Positions 12,151-26,592 of a stretch of DNA of 64,000 bases are shown here, piece after piece. Position numbers and translations under genes: made by a program. Positions within the stretch are counted from its first letter, which is position 1, and every line of letters begins with the position of its first letter. A model generated the notes under the pieces. It was not told where the DNA came from and made no database searches. It saw only the letters and a program-made list of their open reading frames with translations. The stretch is from Clitopilus passeckerianus (taxonomy: Eukaryota; Basidiomycota; Agaricomycetes; Agaricales; Entolomataceae): the NCBI GenBank assembly GCA_944990035.1, contig CALYLX010000002.1:1-64000 (forward strand), in the 5' to 3' direction.

Positions 12151-13596
12151 ATAGATCTATTGCCTATAGCCAGCACTGGGGCTGTTGGTAACGTTTAAAG
12201 TGGTATATTGAACCGGTAACGTGAAGTCGTGGGGTATAAAGATGCGGTGGGCAATGTCTAGAGAGAAAACATGCGTCAGCGGTGATCATGGAGAAGGTGT
12301 GAAAGCCGCCTCGCGGCAAAGATGATAGATGGTGGCTGGAGACCACCTCGAGGACTTCTGTGGAAACATTCCAGTAGCAACAAAGATTGTAATGACTTAC
12401 TATCTTTAATAGATAATCAGAACCGCTTTAGAATGTTGCCAGGCCCGAATTGCGCTGCTATTTGCACGATCGCACAAAGATGAAATGAACCGTCCGCTGA
12501 CCGGGTCTAATGCCTTGCCTTGGGTTCGTGGCTTGATCAGTGTGTCATAAACCGCCAGCGACTGAAATTGGTCGTCAATGTCGTCGACACACGGGTAGAG
12601 CGTCGTCGTCGTCGTCGAAAGGCGAAGGGAACACGGCCCCGTCTGACGTAGAAATGTGACTGGTGTGGAGGGTGGTGGCCGGGACAAGGCTCGGAACGGA
12701 CGAGCAAGTCTTTACACAGAGTCACTCTTGTTCTGGTAACCGTTTCCAGTGATTTCCGCAATGGGTATATGTCGGATATTCAAAAGCCCAGATCTGTCAA
12801 TGCCGAGCTTCTCGATTTCCAAAAGCTTCATACATTGCTAACATTGACCCCTGATTACATTCAAAACTGACAAACTACACATCCTTTGCACATCCTTTCC
12901 ACCATTTCCAACTCCTAACCTTCAGCGACACTGAAAATCCTTTGAATCCACATCCCCTTATCAGCTCACAATGCAAATTTTCAACGAACCCACCCCACAT
13001 AACAACCAGGAAAGACGTTTTTATGACGCACTTCAATACATGGTCCCGGGGCATGTTCCGCCATATCGAACAACCGTACTGACAGGCTACAGGGGTGGGC
13101 GTCCAAAAGGTTATATGTTCGTCCAAATATGGCGGACCGGGGATATGTGACATCGGCATCTAACGCACCTGCAAAGCTCTGCCTTCAACTGCTCAGTCGT
13201 CCAAGTCGCATCTCGGGGCCAGTTCGATAGAAATAGGTTACTGGCCATTGTAAAACGTGTGTCACAACCAAGGTCGGCTTATACCATTCAGAGGCATGTC
13301 TTTTGAATTAGCCAGCCACAATACCTGACGAGGCAGTTGGATCTGTCATCAAATCGAGAACCTCGACAGAAAAGGTTAGGATGCCCAAATCGCATGGCTC
13401 GCTGAAAAGAACGAAGCTGTACTGTTGCCCCATCCAGAGCCATCACATCGTGTAGCTGCGCCTGACATCATCCACAACCAAAGAGGCAGATTGAGCTGAG
13501 CACACTAATCAGGTGCCGATAGAGAGGGGTTTAAGAGGCTATATCTCCGTATGTCCTCGAAATCAGTACCTGCTCGAGGACTCGGTCCAAGTAGCT
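12151..13596. other. intergenic region with a short CGT microsatellite
   Basis: About 1.4 kb upstream of the septation kinase. A run of CGT triplets sits at about 12600-12617. No open frame here shows recognisable domains or consistent splicing, and no RNA gene is recognised. The part next to 12151 should be the kinase promoter and 5' leader. Confidence 0.4.
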
Positions 13597-14302
13597 CTAG
13601 AACCCAGGCAGCCAGATCTTTAGGATTAAAGCACTGGTGCAAACGTTCGACAATGGGCTATCTCGACGAACGTTGAGAAGAAAGTCATGAGATACCGGAA
13701 CCGTAGCATCGGTCCGAAAGAAGGGCTGAACGCAGGGATGTCCAAGCCGGATTCCAGAGTTGGCCAACACGAGGCACTCGAGAAGGATCAGCAACACCAG
13801 CTGACTCAAGATGATGACAAGACAAGGCGGAAGCGAGTAGTAAAAAGTTTCCAGACGATAATTTGCCAGCCGGATCGCATATCCCATGAGTGATATTGAT
13901 TGGCCGACGGCAGTAAAGACGGATATATATACCGCATCACAAGGTAGGAGCTCCAATTAGGAGCTACACAGCACCAGTAGAAAGTATCGGCTTGAAAGCT
14001 TGGAGCAAGATGGAAGAGATGTCTTGAAGCAAAGTAGTCAAAGCTCCAACGGGGCCAAGATAGCGAGATGTTACGGCACTGATACGTGGAAAGCCGAGCG
14101 GCGTACATGAGAGCATGGTATATCTCCAGGATATATGCGTGGAATTTCTGATCATTTCGATGCAAGAAGCCCTTCGAACGTCAGATGACACATGGTCAAA
14201 GGCGATGGCTGTAAGCAGTCTAGAATTCGGCGAAATCAGAGCACGCATGGTTATCAAAGATGAGATAGACGCCAGAGACAAGGTAATCAGCAGATAGAAC
14301 AT
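13597..14302 (-). CDS. possible small membrane protein, gene model unresolved
   Basis: Three overlapping minus-strand frames cover this stretch. They contain strongly hydrophobic segments: MFYLLITLSLASISSL at the start near 14302, and SLPPCLVIILSQLVLLILLE further on. A spliced membrane protein is conceivable, but I could not find one set of GT-AG introns joining the frames convincingly. It could equally be a decayed gene or chance hydrophobicity. A TATATAA on this strand at 14318-14324 is too close to the first ATG to serve it, so a later start (for example near 14248) may be the real one. Confidence 0.22.
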
Positions 14303-14529
14303 GGATGGATGGGAGGTTATATAGGCCTGAACTCAAACAGTGATGCGCCTCCAGCCGCAGTGGCGAGCGCGTGTTTGCAACGTGGTTTAGGCAGTCCTTT
14401 GTTTGTTCCTATTTAATCTCGGTGTGATTGCTCGTGGGAATTCGGTCATCCGTCGGAGACTGAATCGTCATTGCGCATTTTGCTCTCAAACTCATACGGA
14501 CCACTGGACTAGCAAGCAAGGCTCTCAGG

Positions 14530-17500
14530 ATGAGCACACGATCTAAAGCAAAGCAGGCTGCTGCTGCTGCAACTTCGGCGAAATCTGCACCATCAAAAGC
14601 AGCTGCAGCAAAACCTGATCAAAAGCCCAAAAGTCGTGGTAGCAAGGCTGATTCTGAGAAGGAAAACGTCAAGACAAAAGCGAAGAGTAATCAGAAACCG
14701 GCGCCGGCTAAGCGGAAATCTCTGCGTTCTTCTGGGCCCGTCTACTGTACTTGTCAAAAGGGAGATGATGGGACACCCATGGTCCGTTGTGAGGAGTGTA
14801 AACTATGGTGCGCACACGTTCATCCAGCATGTCGCTCTAATGTGATTGTTTTACTAATGACATGATGCAGGTATCACTTCAGTTGCGTCGATGTGAATGA
14901 AGAGGATGCCGATGATATCCGTAAGTTGCAAGATTGCCTTATATGAGCTCAATGCTGATCATTCTTCTACGATCACAGATATTTACATTTGCCCTGCCTG
15001 TCACCAAGCTTCTGGCCTTCGTACCGTTTGTGAGTATTCAAAGTTCTACTCCTTAGGTAGAATGTTAGCGTTGTTATCCTCCGCCATATTCGTAGTGCCA
15101 GTGGAGAACTATGTTAATGTATTCATTTCGTCTCTACATAAAGTCCTGCTTGTTATTGGACAACCCGCCATACCGGTCTTTTGTTCCAAAGACTCGATAC
15201 GGACTCATGGCATCTCTGTCCACAAGAATGCCTATGCTATATGCCAGCGTTTTGTTGAGCAAATCCAAACGGCATTCTTGTGTATTGCGAAGTGGTTGAA
15301 GCCAATGCAGGCAGAGAATATGGCGAAGCGACATGCGGTGTTCTCAACTGCCATTTACAACGTTGATATAATTCTTTCCCCGAATCACTTTCATATACAT
15401 CATTCCGTGCCGTTGATCAGGGAACTGACTGAACTCTATTTTCGGGTATCTAGATTACTATGAGGGTCCGGACGCTGTGGAGGAAGTTGCAACAGAGGAA
15501 ACTCCTGCTGCCGTCCCCGCTCCCGTTCCAGCTGCTCCCGCCCCAAAGAAGCAGAAACGAGATAGCCCACCTCCCGAGGTGCCATCCGAGTCCGAAGATG
15601 ATCTATCAAGCGCTGATGAATATGTCGCCGAAGAAGACCTCAAGGCTCGACCCAAAGCCGCCAACAGGGTGAGCTTTCGCTTTCTTCTTTCTCATTAACC
15701 ACAACTAAGCTTCCACTAGCGTGCCTCTATGCTTGTTACTGAAGGCTCCGATTCGGAGGCAGACCTATCTGACTCCTCTAAACCCGCAAGGCGGTCTCGT
15801 TTCAAAAAGCGGGACACCCCTCCTGCTACGACGGCTAATAAACGTAAAGGCCGCGCGTCGTTGTCCCCTCCGCCGAAACGAAAGAAGACAGAGGCGGCGG
15901 CTGCTGCCTCGGTCACGGACGATCCCGCGAGGAAATACTGTCTTAACAAGTTGGAGGAAGTATTTCGAGAGGTGTTTCTTAAACATCACCATGTACGCTT
16001 AGGGGATCGAGAGGCAAATAATCTCGAACCAGAACTTGAGAGTTCTTCGATTCAGAGGCCTTTGGAAGAGTTGTCTGAGGACGAACAAGCCGCTTTGGTT
16101 GAAGAGTCAAAGCAGTTCGCTGCGGACTTGGAAGAAGCCGTGTTCAATATTTATTGTGAGCCAGATAAATTCGGTAACAACCATGCAGGACATAAGTACA
16201 AGTAAGCCCATCATCATTCTCATATACGGCACTCTTCTAACATCTACCACAGAGATCGTTTCCGAATGCTACAGTTTAATCTGAGCAAACCTGATCGTGT
16301 TGTTTTACACCAACGGATAGTTGGGGGATTGCTACCTCCGAAAGAAATAGCAGTGATGTCTTCCACCGATCTTGCGAGCGAGGAGGTGAAACAGTCGATT
16401 AAACAGGCGGAGCAGGAATCGCTGGAACACTCCATCCTTGTACCAACAACGATTCCGCGCGCTAAAATCACTCACAAGGGATTGGAGGATATTGAAGTCG
16501 TGAATGAGACTCCGAGTCAGCAGGATGAACGGTCTCGTCTTGAGCTTGAAGAGAAGCTAGAACGAGAACGTGTCGCTCGTTTGAGAGCACGCCAGCGTTC
16601 ACGCACCGAGTCCATTTCTATGCCTCCCGAATCACCCGTCGTCCCGCAAACGCCTTCGACTTGGGGTGGTCCCCCTCAGCTTCCTCTGCACGTTATGTCC
16701 CCAAGTACGCCCATCGACGCATCCATGCCCCTTCTACCCATGGCTTCCCCCATGTTAGCAGAGCCAGAGATTGACCTCTCGGACTTCATTAACATTGATG
16801 AGGAACCCTCGTCAAGTGTTGAAGCTCCAGTTCAGTCCCAGGCTACTCCTGCCTATGATACGAGCGAAGGCTCCTCAGAGGCGACTGTGGCGCAATCGCA
16901 AGATGAGCCCCCCTCACCTTCAAAGATGTCGCCCTCCGTCTCTTTCGACTTAAGTTCGCTCTGGTCACAAAGCCATCCTCTATCCACTACCCCTCCAAAC
17001 TCCCCTCCAGTTGACCGCCGGGAGACTTCAACTCCTCAGTCCGACAAGGACATGTCGATAGATTCCAATGATAACGCGGCGGACGACCAGGACTTTGACA
17101 TGTTCTTGGACGATAAACCAGAACCTGCCGACATGTCTGCTGAGGCACAACAAGCCGCACTTAATGCCTTGCCTCAAGTTTGGTCCGGCAAGGTAATGAT
17201 TCCACAAAACTGTCTAGATGACCTCTTGACTGACTTACCTAACAGATTAGCATGCCACTGGACTCGACTATACCACGGGAAACCCCTGTGGTTGCTCGTC
17301 AAGTCGCAGGCAAACACATTCCGAAGGATTCCGGCCGTTGGAAGGTTCTCTTCCCTGCAGAGCTTTTCAATATTGAGGGGCGCGTCCCCATCGAAAGTTC
17401 GCAGAAGTTCTTGACGCAAACTCGTTTGGCCAACGTCAAAGAGCTTCTGGCTGTCGCATTCTCGCCAGAAAATCAAGACAATGATGTGGACTTCAGAGTC

Positions 17501-18496
17501 CTCAGCGATTTCTTACTTGCTAAAGGGTTAGTTATTTACGTTCGTTTTATTGACTTTTGCTGATGCTGATACAATATTACTTGCAGACGGCACGGCCTAG
17601 TCTTCCCATGGGGAAGCCGTCCAAAGGAACATCACCCTGGACGAGAACTATACATTGTACCTCTGTTATCTAGCGATCCGGTCCCAGAATTCCTTGAACT
17701 TCTCGACGACCTTCGCCTTCCAAAGCTTCGGAAGCACAATCTTCTCATTGGAATTTGGATCCTTAACAAGGGTAGAGTAGTGTCACCTCCGCCTGCAACA
17801 CCTAAGCAGACGTCGAACCCATCCTTCCCGCATATACCTTCAATTCCAGCGCATACCCCTACACCGCCTCAAGATCCGACTCAACCGGCTCCGTTCGTTC
17901 CACCAACCCCAATCCCATCCAGCGCTTCCCCTCCAGCGCCTGCTGTCCTGCCGCCAAGCATCGTAGCCGAAGTTGCTTCTTTGACTCCAGAACAAATTAA
18001 TATGATGATACAAACCCTAAGCAATGGCGGATTTCCCCTTCCAGGTGTACCGCCTCAGCCACCATCTGTGCCACCCCCGCCGATTATACCACAAATACCA
18101 ACCTCTCAGGTTCCGGCGCCTCAGGTAGGCATCCCCCCTGTGGCTGTTCCGCCACACCATTGGTCCCCTCCCCCACCAATGCAGGGTTATGGTCAAATGT
18201 ATCCACCCCCGCCAGGTTTCCACGGCAGCCCACATCCGCCACCTCCACCAGCCCACCAAGCTACTCCCCCGTATGTACAACAATACCGTCGAGAATCTTG
18301 GGATAGACCCAACAGTCAAAGTCCCCCCAGGGACGGCCGTGGGGATCGTGGTGGCCGTACGTGGAGAGGAAATGGCAGAGGTCGTGGTCGGGATCGGTTG
18401 GGAACTGGTCAACAGGACCAAAAAGGGCCCGTTGATAATGGATGGCCACGAAAACCTCCCCATGGAGGTTCACCAGGACAGCCCTATAGGTGGTAA
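14530..18496 (+). CDS. bye1: PHD finger - TFIIS central domain - SPOC protein (Bye1-like)
   Basis: Nuclear transcription-elongation cofactor of the Bye1/PHF3 type, which binds RNA polymerase II and methylated histone H3. The ATG at 14530 opens an Ala/Lys-rich basic tail. A C4HC3 PHD finger follows (VYCTCQKGDD, CEECKLW, YHFSCVDV, YICPACH) over three exons. Next are acidic linkers and a TFIIS central domain (KYCLNKLEEVF ... FNLSKPDRVVLHQRIVGG ... MSSTDLASEEVKQ). The SPOC domain carries GRWKVLFPAELFNIEGRVPI and ELYIVPLLSSDPVPEFLELL. The C-terminus is very Pro-rich and ends in an Arg/Gly-rich patch (RGGRTWRGNGRGRGRDR). One intron, 15030-15453, is 424 nt, far longer than any other in the window. 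The stop lies 166 bases from the convergent dehydrogenase gene. Confidence 0.88.
15030..15453 (+). other. unusually long intron in the PHD/SPOC gene
   Basis: The exon ends ...CTTCGTACCGTTT, followed by GTGAGT, and the next exon begins after GGTATCTAG at 15454. The join restores a codon, and the protein continues YYEGPDAVEE. At 424 nt it is seven to nine times longer than neighbouring introns. Nothing recognisable was seen inside it. Confidence 0.6.
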
Positions 18497-18662
18497 ATTA
18501 TTAGATGATTAATGGGTTAGACCCTCATTTTGTGCATTGTGGATAAGAATCATTTCTGTTCTTCGTTTATTTCATTGTGTAACACCGTACATTTCGTACT
18601 TATTAATAATATAACCAAATTGCCCCCAGTATTTTTCCTACGAGATTCATTCTGTTTTCCAC

Positions 18663-20251
18663 TTAATCGGTGATCTGGACCTTGATAGCGCCCTGTGTGG
18701 GATCTGCTGCGACCTCAAATGCCTTCACGGCGTCCTCAAGACTGAATCGGTGGGTGACAAGGGGTTTGAGGTTGATCAGACCGCCAGCGACGAGGCGAAT
18801 GGCTTTGGGATACTGTTGAAATACATCAGGGTCGGCCCTTCCGTGGTTGCAATAAAACACACCTGGTTGCAATAACGGTACTGGAATTGAAGATCGATCT
18901 CGTTGGCACTGAGGTGCATGAAAGGGAACTAGACCAAATGTCAAATTCACGAGTATTATCAATCATAAAGGGATACCGACCGATTGCTCATTCTTTCCAA
19001 CCCCGATGACGAAGACCTTGCCACCAAATTGCATCGACTAGATGGGGGGTATCAGCATTTGATTAAAAAGTCGAGGATGGGGGTGAGCTCACGTATACAG
19101 CAGTGTGTATACTGCTCTCAACTCCAGTGCACTCCAAGGCAACTCGGAGGGGGCCACCAGCCGCCTCTTTAATCTTGTCAGCCTGCTGTTGAGGAGAGAG
19201 TCCACGCTCAATCAGGACGGTCCGAACGCCAGGGACGAGCTTCTTGGCGAAGTCCAATCGGCTCTGGAAGAGATCGGTGATGATGATAGGCTCGGCACCA
19301 GCTGCACGAGCAGATAGGAGAGATACAAGTCCAATAGGGCCTGCACCACTGGAGAAAGTCAGACTTTCAGCCATATGAAAGGAAGGGGAGGACCTACCAG
19401 ATGAGAGTGGGGTCACCGAGGCGAAGTTCAGCACGCTCGATTCCAGCAAGAGCTACAGCGAGGGGCTCGCAGAGAGCTCCCTCCTCGAAGCTGACATTGT
19501 CTGGCAATTTGTGAAGCCACTGAGCAGGGTGGAGATGCCACCTTGTCAAAGTTCCTGGAACGAGATGAGTCCTCGATTTCTGTCATTTATACCATGAAAT
19601 GCGTACCATGGAAGGGAGGGGTGGAGAAGAAGACGACGGTGGGGCAAGCATTATATCTTCCAGTGCGGCAAGCATCACAACCAGGATCTGAGCAGGGGAC
19701 GCCAGCTTCGATGGCAACTCGATCGCCTACGAGAAATCCAGAAATCAGACCAAAGATAGTAGAACAAGTGTCTTTATATTCTTACCGACTTTCCACTGGG
19801 TAACACCCTCGCCAACTTCGACGACTTCACCTGCAGATTCATGGCCTGATCCACACTGATCGGGACGTTTAACAGAAAGGTCTTGCACAGGCTGGTAATC
19901 CAACTTACCTCGTCTTCAACGACCATTGAGTCGCCAATCCTGCCATGCTTCCAGAAGTGGACGTCACTCCTGAAATGATCTCAGCCATGAGGAAAGGAAG
20001 GAGGGAGGTTGAGGTCAAACATACCCGCAAATACCAGTAGCACGAACATGAACTACAACCTGGCCGGGACCAGGCTTAGGCTTAGGCTTTTGGACGAGAT
20101 GAACCTCATGCTTGGGGTTATAGAAGCAAGCAATGTTCGCATCTGGGCCTGGCTTTTCCCCAGGTGTCAAAACCTTGAAATCGGGGTGATCGAGCACCTT
20201 CTTAGGGTGGTACAGGGCAGGGTTGCCGGATTCAAGAGAGATGTAGGACAT
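18663..20251 (-). CDS. lad1: L-arabinitol 4-dehydrogenase-like zinc alcohol dehydrogenase
   Basis: Medium-chain zinc dehydrogenase. By family it oxidises L-arabinitol to L-xylulose with NAD+ in fungal pentose catabolism. The ATG is at 20251 and the stop at 18663. Visible motifs are [17 protein letters not shown] (catalytic zinc Cys), [12 protein letters not shown] (catalytic zinc His and Glu), [18 protein letters not shown] (four structural-zinc Cys) and [10 protein letters not shown] (Rossmann loop). The acidic residue in [14 protein letters not shown] favours NAD over NADP. The C-terminus is [13 protein letters not shown]. About seven short exons. Sorbitol/xylitol dehydrogenase is the main alternative, since they share the fold and motifs. 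The gene faces the PHD/SPOC gene tail to tail. Confidence 0.82.
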
Positions 20252-20606
20252 GGTGGTGGTAGCTGTTAGAGAGTGGTTGAGCGCTTATAGATGCTAATCG
20301 CCCGTTTATTACTGTGGTTTGCATGGCGATACATCGTAGGAGGGCCTGGTCCAGATGACCGATAATGCGGTTGCCGTCGGACCGCGGCACCGTGCAAGAT
20401 TTATGACCCCAAATCTCCCCAATTTTCCTCCGGGCAATTTTTTTTTGCTCATCCGGCCAGGCTTTCGAACTCTAGATTGGGTACTGAACCACCGACCCTC
20501 CATTTATTCATCGGAATATACTGATACATCTGTAGATAGCAAACACAGAAAAGCACTCGAATAACAAAAGCTGCGAGAATGAGGATCGCAAAAAACCGGG
20601 AACAAT

Positions 20607-22604
<1,998 letters not shown>

Positions 22605-23609
22605 TGAGAAGGGAAGGCTTCGTGGTCAAGGATTGATATTGAAGTGCTGAAAGCTGTCAGGGTTCAGGCTCGTGAGGATTATATTTGAAGTACGAGGAAC
22701 GCGTGCATCAACTTCACAATGGTTGCCCAGGCGTCGTTGCAACCCAATGGAGTTGCCCGTCTTTAATAACACAAAGCCGAGCAAATCTTCTCAACCTTCA
22801 ACTTTAGCGTTTAGTTTGTACGTCTTTCACTTGAAAAATGATTAGCATGCTGGTCAGGGATCGTGCTACATGCTTCTAGTGCATGTCTACGTCTATCACG
22901 CATGCCAGTTTCTACGTAACTGTTCGGTCGGATGCAGTCTAAATCTACACATGGCTCGTCTTGCCGCCAACGGGATCCCGGCAACATCACTTCAATCGCT
23001 TTGCAACGGTGTATAGAAGACACTCGGGTCATATCCTCATGGAAGCAAATTTTCTGTAATATGTTCTCAAGAGGTCAAGCCTCGATCACCGATGGCGCCA
23101 CACTTCTGGATGGCCCAGGGTTTTGTCATAAACGACCTGAAGACATTGACTGGACTCTGAATCTGTTCACAACTGGCTGATCGCCAGGCGACAGCGGTGA
23201 ACATTTGAACAGGTGCTCGTCGTCTTGCCGACATGTCCAATGTTCAACAGTGGCTACCGTAAGCAATGAATGGGTAGACCTTTCATTGCCCAAGACACCC
23301 CTGTGCTGATAGTGACACAGAAAACCCTAGTACAGCGCCTGGACCTCAAGTGGCCTGACCTTACAAGATGTGCTTGAAAAGGTTATAGGGCTGCCTTCAT
23401 CTCCATGTTCGCGAGAAGAGTGCCCCAGTGAACTTAGAATGAGCAGTAGTAATTTTTAACGTAGCTGAATACTGTAAGAGCCCAAGACGCGTGGTAGCGA
23501 GTCACGACGCGTTGTGTAAAATGGCGATGGAAATGGACAACCCTAACCCGAGTTCCGCCACCAACGCGTTTCACGTTCTTCCGTCCCCATTATCCATAGC
23601 GCGACGCAA
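22605..23609. promoter_or_regulatory. divergent promoter region between cbk1 and the MBF gene
   Basis: Non-coding spacer of about 1 kb. It holds ACGCGT (MluI cell-cycle box) at 22699-22704 on the kinase side and three more at 23487-23492, 23507-23512 and 23564-23569 on the MBF side. No gene is seen inside. Confidence 0.55.
23487..23569 (+). promoter_or_regulatory. cluster of three ACGCGT (MCB) sites
   Basis: Three exact ACGCGT hexamers lie within 83 bases, 41-118 bases upstream of the ATG of the MBF-type factor. A fourth lies in its first intron at 23710-23715. ACGCGT is the known binding site of MBF, whose DNA-binding subunit this gene appears to encode, so autoregulation is likely. Confidence 0.6.
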
Positions 23610-26460
23610 ATGCAGTCGACTTCTAGGGCGCCTGGAACCTCACAGGCTCCAGTAAAGATATACAATGCCGTTTACTCTTCCGTACAGGTACTTTTTCCGA
23701 GTTTTTGCGACGCGTTGGAGTGCAGTCTGACAACTGCGCGATGTTCAGGTGTACGAATGCATGGTTCGAGGCATTGCAGTAATGCGCAGACGCGCCGATT
23801 CCTACGTGAACGCGACACAGATACTCAAAGTTGCAGGTGTCGATAAGGGCAGGAGAACGAAGATATTAGAGAAGGAGATTTTACCGGGAAAACACGAAAT
23901 CGTCCAAGGCGGCTATGGCAAGTATCAAGGAACTTGGTACGCAACATTTCACCTTCATACATCCCCTCCTTTATTGAATTGAATTGGTAAGGATACCATT
24001 GGAGAAGGGCAGGGAACTCGCTACTCAGTATGGTGTTGCCCCCCTGTTGTCACCGCTGTTTGATTTCCAACCCTCCATGAACTCAATGGCTCCTCTTCCG
24101 GTCACCACCGGAGGGAGAGCATCCCCGAGGCCATTATCTGCGTCCTCCTCATATTCGAGCCTCGGACCAAGCAATAATAACTATTCACACTCCCAACAAC
24201 TACCATCGTCTTTGGCGCCACCACCAATCATGCCAGGCTCCGCCCTGCGCCTACTGAATCAAGGACGGGCCCAAGGACTCTTCACACCCTCGACTTCGGC
24301 GCTACACGCGGCAGCGCGAAGCGCCGGGTTCGCTTCCCCTTCCTATAGTGGCAATGGTCAAAGCCAACCACTGCCACCTTCCGAGACGCCTCCGCCTGGG
24401 GGGAATCTGAAGAGAAATCGCTCCGAAGCCGATGTTGAACCACGTCCTCCGAGCACATATGCGTCTCCTTTTCCTTCGTCTTCGCAACCGCTTCCGTTGG
24501 ATTCAGCTCCGGATATCCAAATGACCGATAGATCCCGCCCAGCAACACCTGGTGTACCCAATGGTGACGATGGGCCTTCGCCTGCGAAGAGAGCTAGGAG
24601 GGAGCCGACCCCTCAAGATTCGGGCATTGGAAGGCAGATCCCCAGCAGAAGTCAGGCGCAGTCGTTGCCGTTCTTTCCCAGACCAGCTTCTCAGGGCGGT
24701 GCCATTCCCAATGGTATTTCTCGCCCTCCAAGCTCCCTGTCTGGCAACTCTCCAGCCGCAGAGCAGCAGGTCGATGCTACCCATGCGAGGTTCTCTACGA
24801 GGCCGTCGACAATGCGTCCGGCTGATCCAGCTGCCCCTCTCCGTGACGGCAGGCGAGCAGCCGTGGTTGCAGCTATATGCCAGCGCGATGATCCAACCGT
24901 AGTCCTCGACCTCGTACGCGAGATATCCCAAGACCCAGCGCAGCACCCGAACCACCCACCCGTTCCAAACGAAATTGACATTGACATGATTCTGGACGAC
25001 TCGGGCCACACCGCTTTGCACATCGCTGCGAGTATAGCGCGTCATCGTATCGTTGAGGCGCTTCTTGCCCATGGTGCTGATATCCATAGAGGAAACTACC
25101 TCGGCGAGACGCCCTTCATTAGGGCTTGTCTTTCGACGCATAATGCGGACCAGCAGAATTTCGATCATCTGGTGGCGACTCTGCATCCGTCCATCCGCAC
25201 CTTGGACACCTCTCGTAAATCTGTTATACACCATATAGTCTCCCTGGCTGGCGTCAGCGGACGAGCTGCTGCTGCGAGGTATTACCTCGACCAGGTGTTC
25301 TTCTGGATTGTGAATCATCAAAATGGTGATTTCAAGAGTTTGGTGGATTTGCAGGATGAGCATGGAGATACTGCTTTGAATATCGCGGCAAGGGTTGGGA
25401 ATAGGAGTTTGGTTAGGACGTTGTTGGATGTTGGCGCGAATAGGATCATGCCAAATAAGTTGGGGTTGAGGCCTGGTGATTTTGGTGTTGAAACTGAGGT
25501 TGGTGGCATTTCTCTTGTTCCTGCTCAAACTAATACTGACGACACGTTCATAGGAATTAAGCGGTGGGCCAAGGGCGGAGGATATATTGGCAAACCTTCG
25601 TACTGGGCCACCAGCACCCGTGCAGAAGAGCCAAGATGTCATTGCAGGTAACATACTTCGTTGTTGATCTCTGCCTTATTCTATTGCTGACCTGCAATGA
25701 AGATATGACAGCAATGATACAAAACCTCAGTACCGAGTTCCAAGCTGAAATCAAAGTAAAGCAGGACTCTCTGGATGTCACTCAGGCACATCTCCGTGCG
25801 GCCACGCGCGAACTTTCCGAACAAAGAAAGCAAGTCTCATTATGGCAACAACGTTGCGAGGAACTCGACCGAGTTAACCAACGCGTACGCAATGTTGAAA
25901 AGGCCATACATAAAGAGGACCAGTTCGACTGGACAGGTCGCACGGATCTCAATGGTCGGGATGGTAAGGATTCAGCGGGGCCTTCGTTTGCGTATAGAGG
26001 TCCAAAATCGACGATGGTGGGAATTGGAGGGTCTGTGGATATTTCGTTCAACGTTGACGCGGAGCCACCGGTGCCAACGTCGGATTCGTTGGCTAGTTTG
26101 ATCAGACTTCGGAGGTTGAGAATGTGGCACCTCAGGATGGAGGAGTTGATGCAGGCGAGGCTCCAGAATTTGCAAGGAGCAAGTATGGAAAAGGAGTTCC
26201 AGTGCAAGAAGATTGTGTCGCTTTGCACCGGGATCCCCATTGACAAGGTTGAGGAGGTGAGTAGACTGGACCGTTTCTCTGGAATCACCTCTGATGAGTG
26301 GTTTAGATGCTCGAAAATCTTCTCGTTGCTGTTGAGAGTGAAACACAAGTTGTCGACATAGGAAGGGTTTCTGGCTTCATGCAAAAGGTATTGTCCTGAT
26401 AAAGACCGGTCTGGGCTACTTTTAACGGATACAGTACAGGTCCGCGATGGGATAATCTAA
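23610..26460 (+). CDS. mbp1: MBF-type APSES transcription factor with ankyrin repeats (Mbp1/Res-like)
   Basis: DNA-binding subunit of the G1/S factor MBF. The ATG is at 23610. The APSES domain spans three exons: [11 protein letters not shown], then [42 protein letters not shown] and [13 protein letters not shown] long Ser/Pro-rich linker follows, then ankyrin repeats ([59 protein letters not shown]) with the usual long insert. A coiled coil comes next ([16 protein letters not shown] ... [15 protein letters not shown]). The last coding exon is tiny: VRDGII then TAA at 26458-26460. A long minus-strand open frame over 24503-25654 is an artefact of codon bias. Swi4-like function is less likely, as basidiomycetes usually carry one Mbp1-like protein. 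Confidence 0.88.
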
Positions 26461-26592
26461 TTCCTGATTCTGGTTCACACTGTGGATTTCGGACACCAAC
26501 GCTGTTATTTAACCGGTGTATTACTATGCTTTTCTTCCCATTGTCCATCTTATGCTGTTCAGCTGCAATACTACAATTCAATCGACCAGGTA

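Noticed and set aside
11516..12154. A 212-codon plus-strand open frame opposite the N-terminus of the septation kinase
   Set aside because: It is antisense to a low-complexity Ser/Pro-rich exon and has a skewed composition with no recognisable motif.
15111..15463. Open frames inside the long intron of the PHD/SPOC gene as a nested gene
   Set aside because: Short, overlapping in several frames, with no domain. The flanking exons splice cleanly across them.
24503..25654. A 383-codon minus-strand open frame opposite the MBF gene
   Set aside because: It lies fully antisense to the ankyrin-encoding exon, has no domain and no plausible splice context. It results from codon bias on the coding strand.
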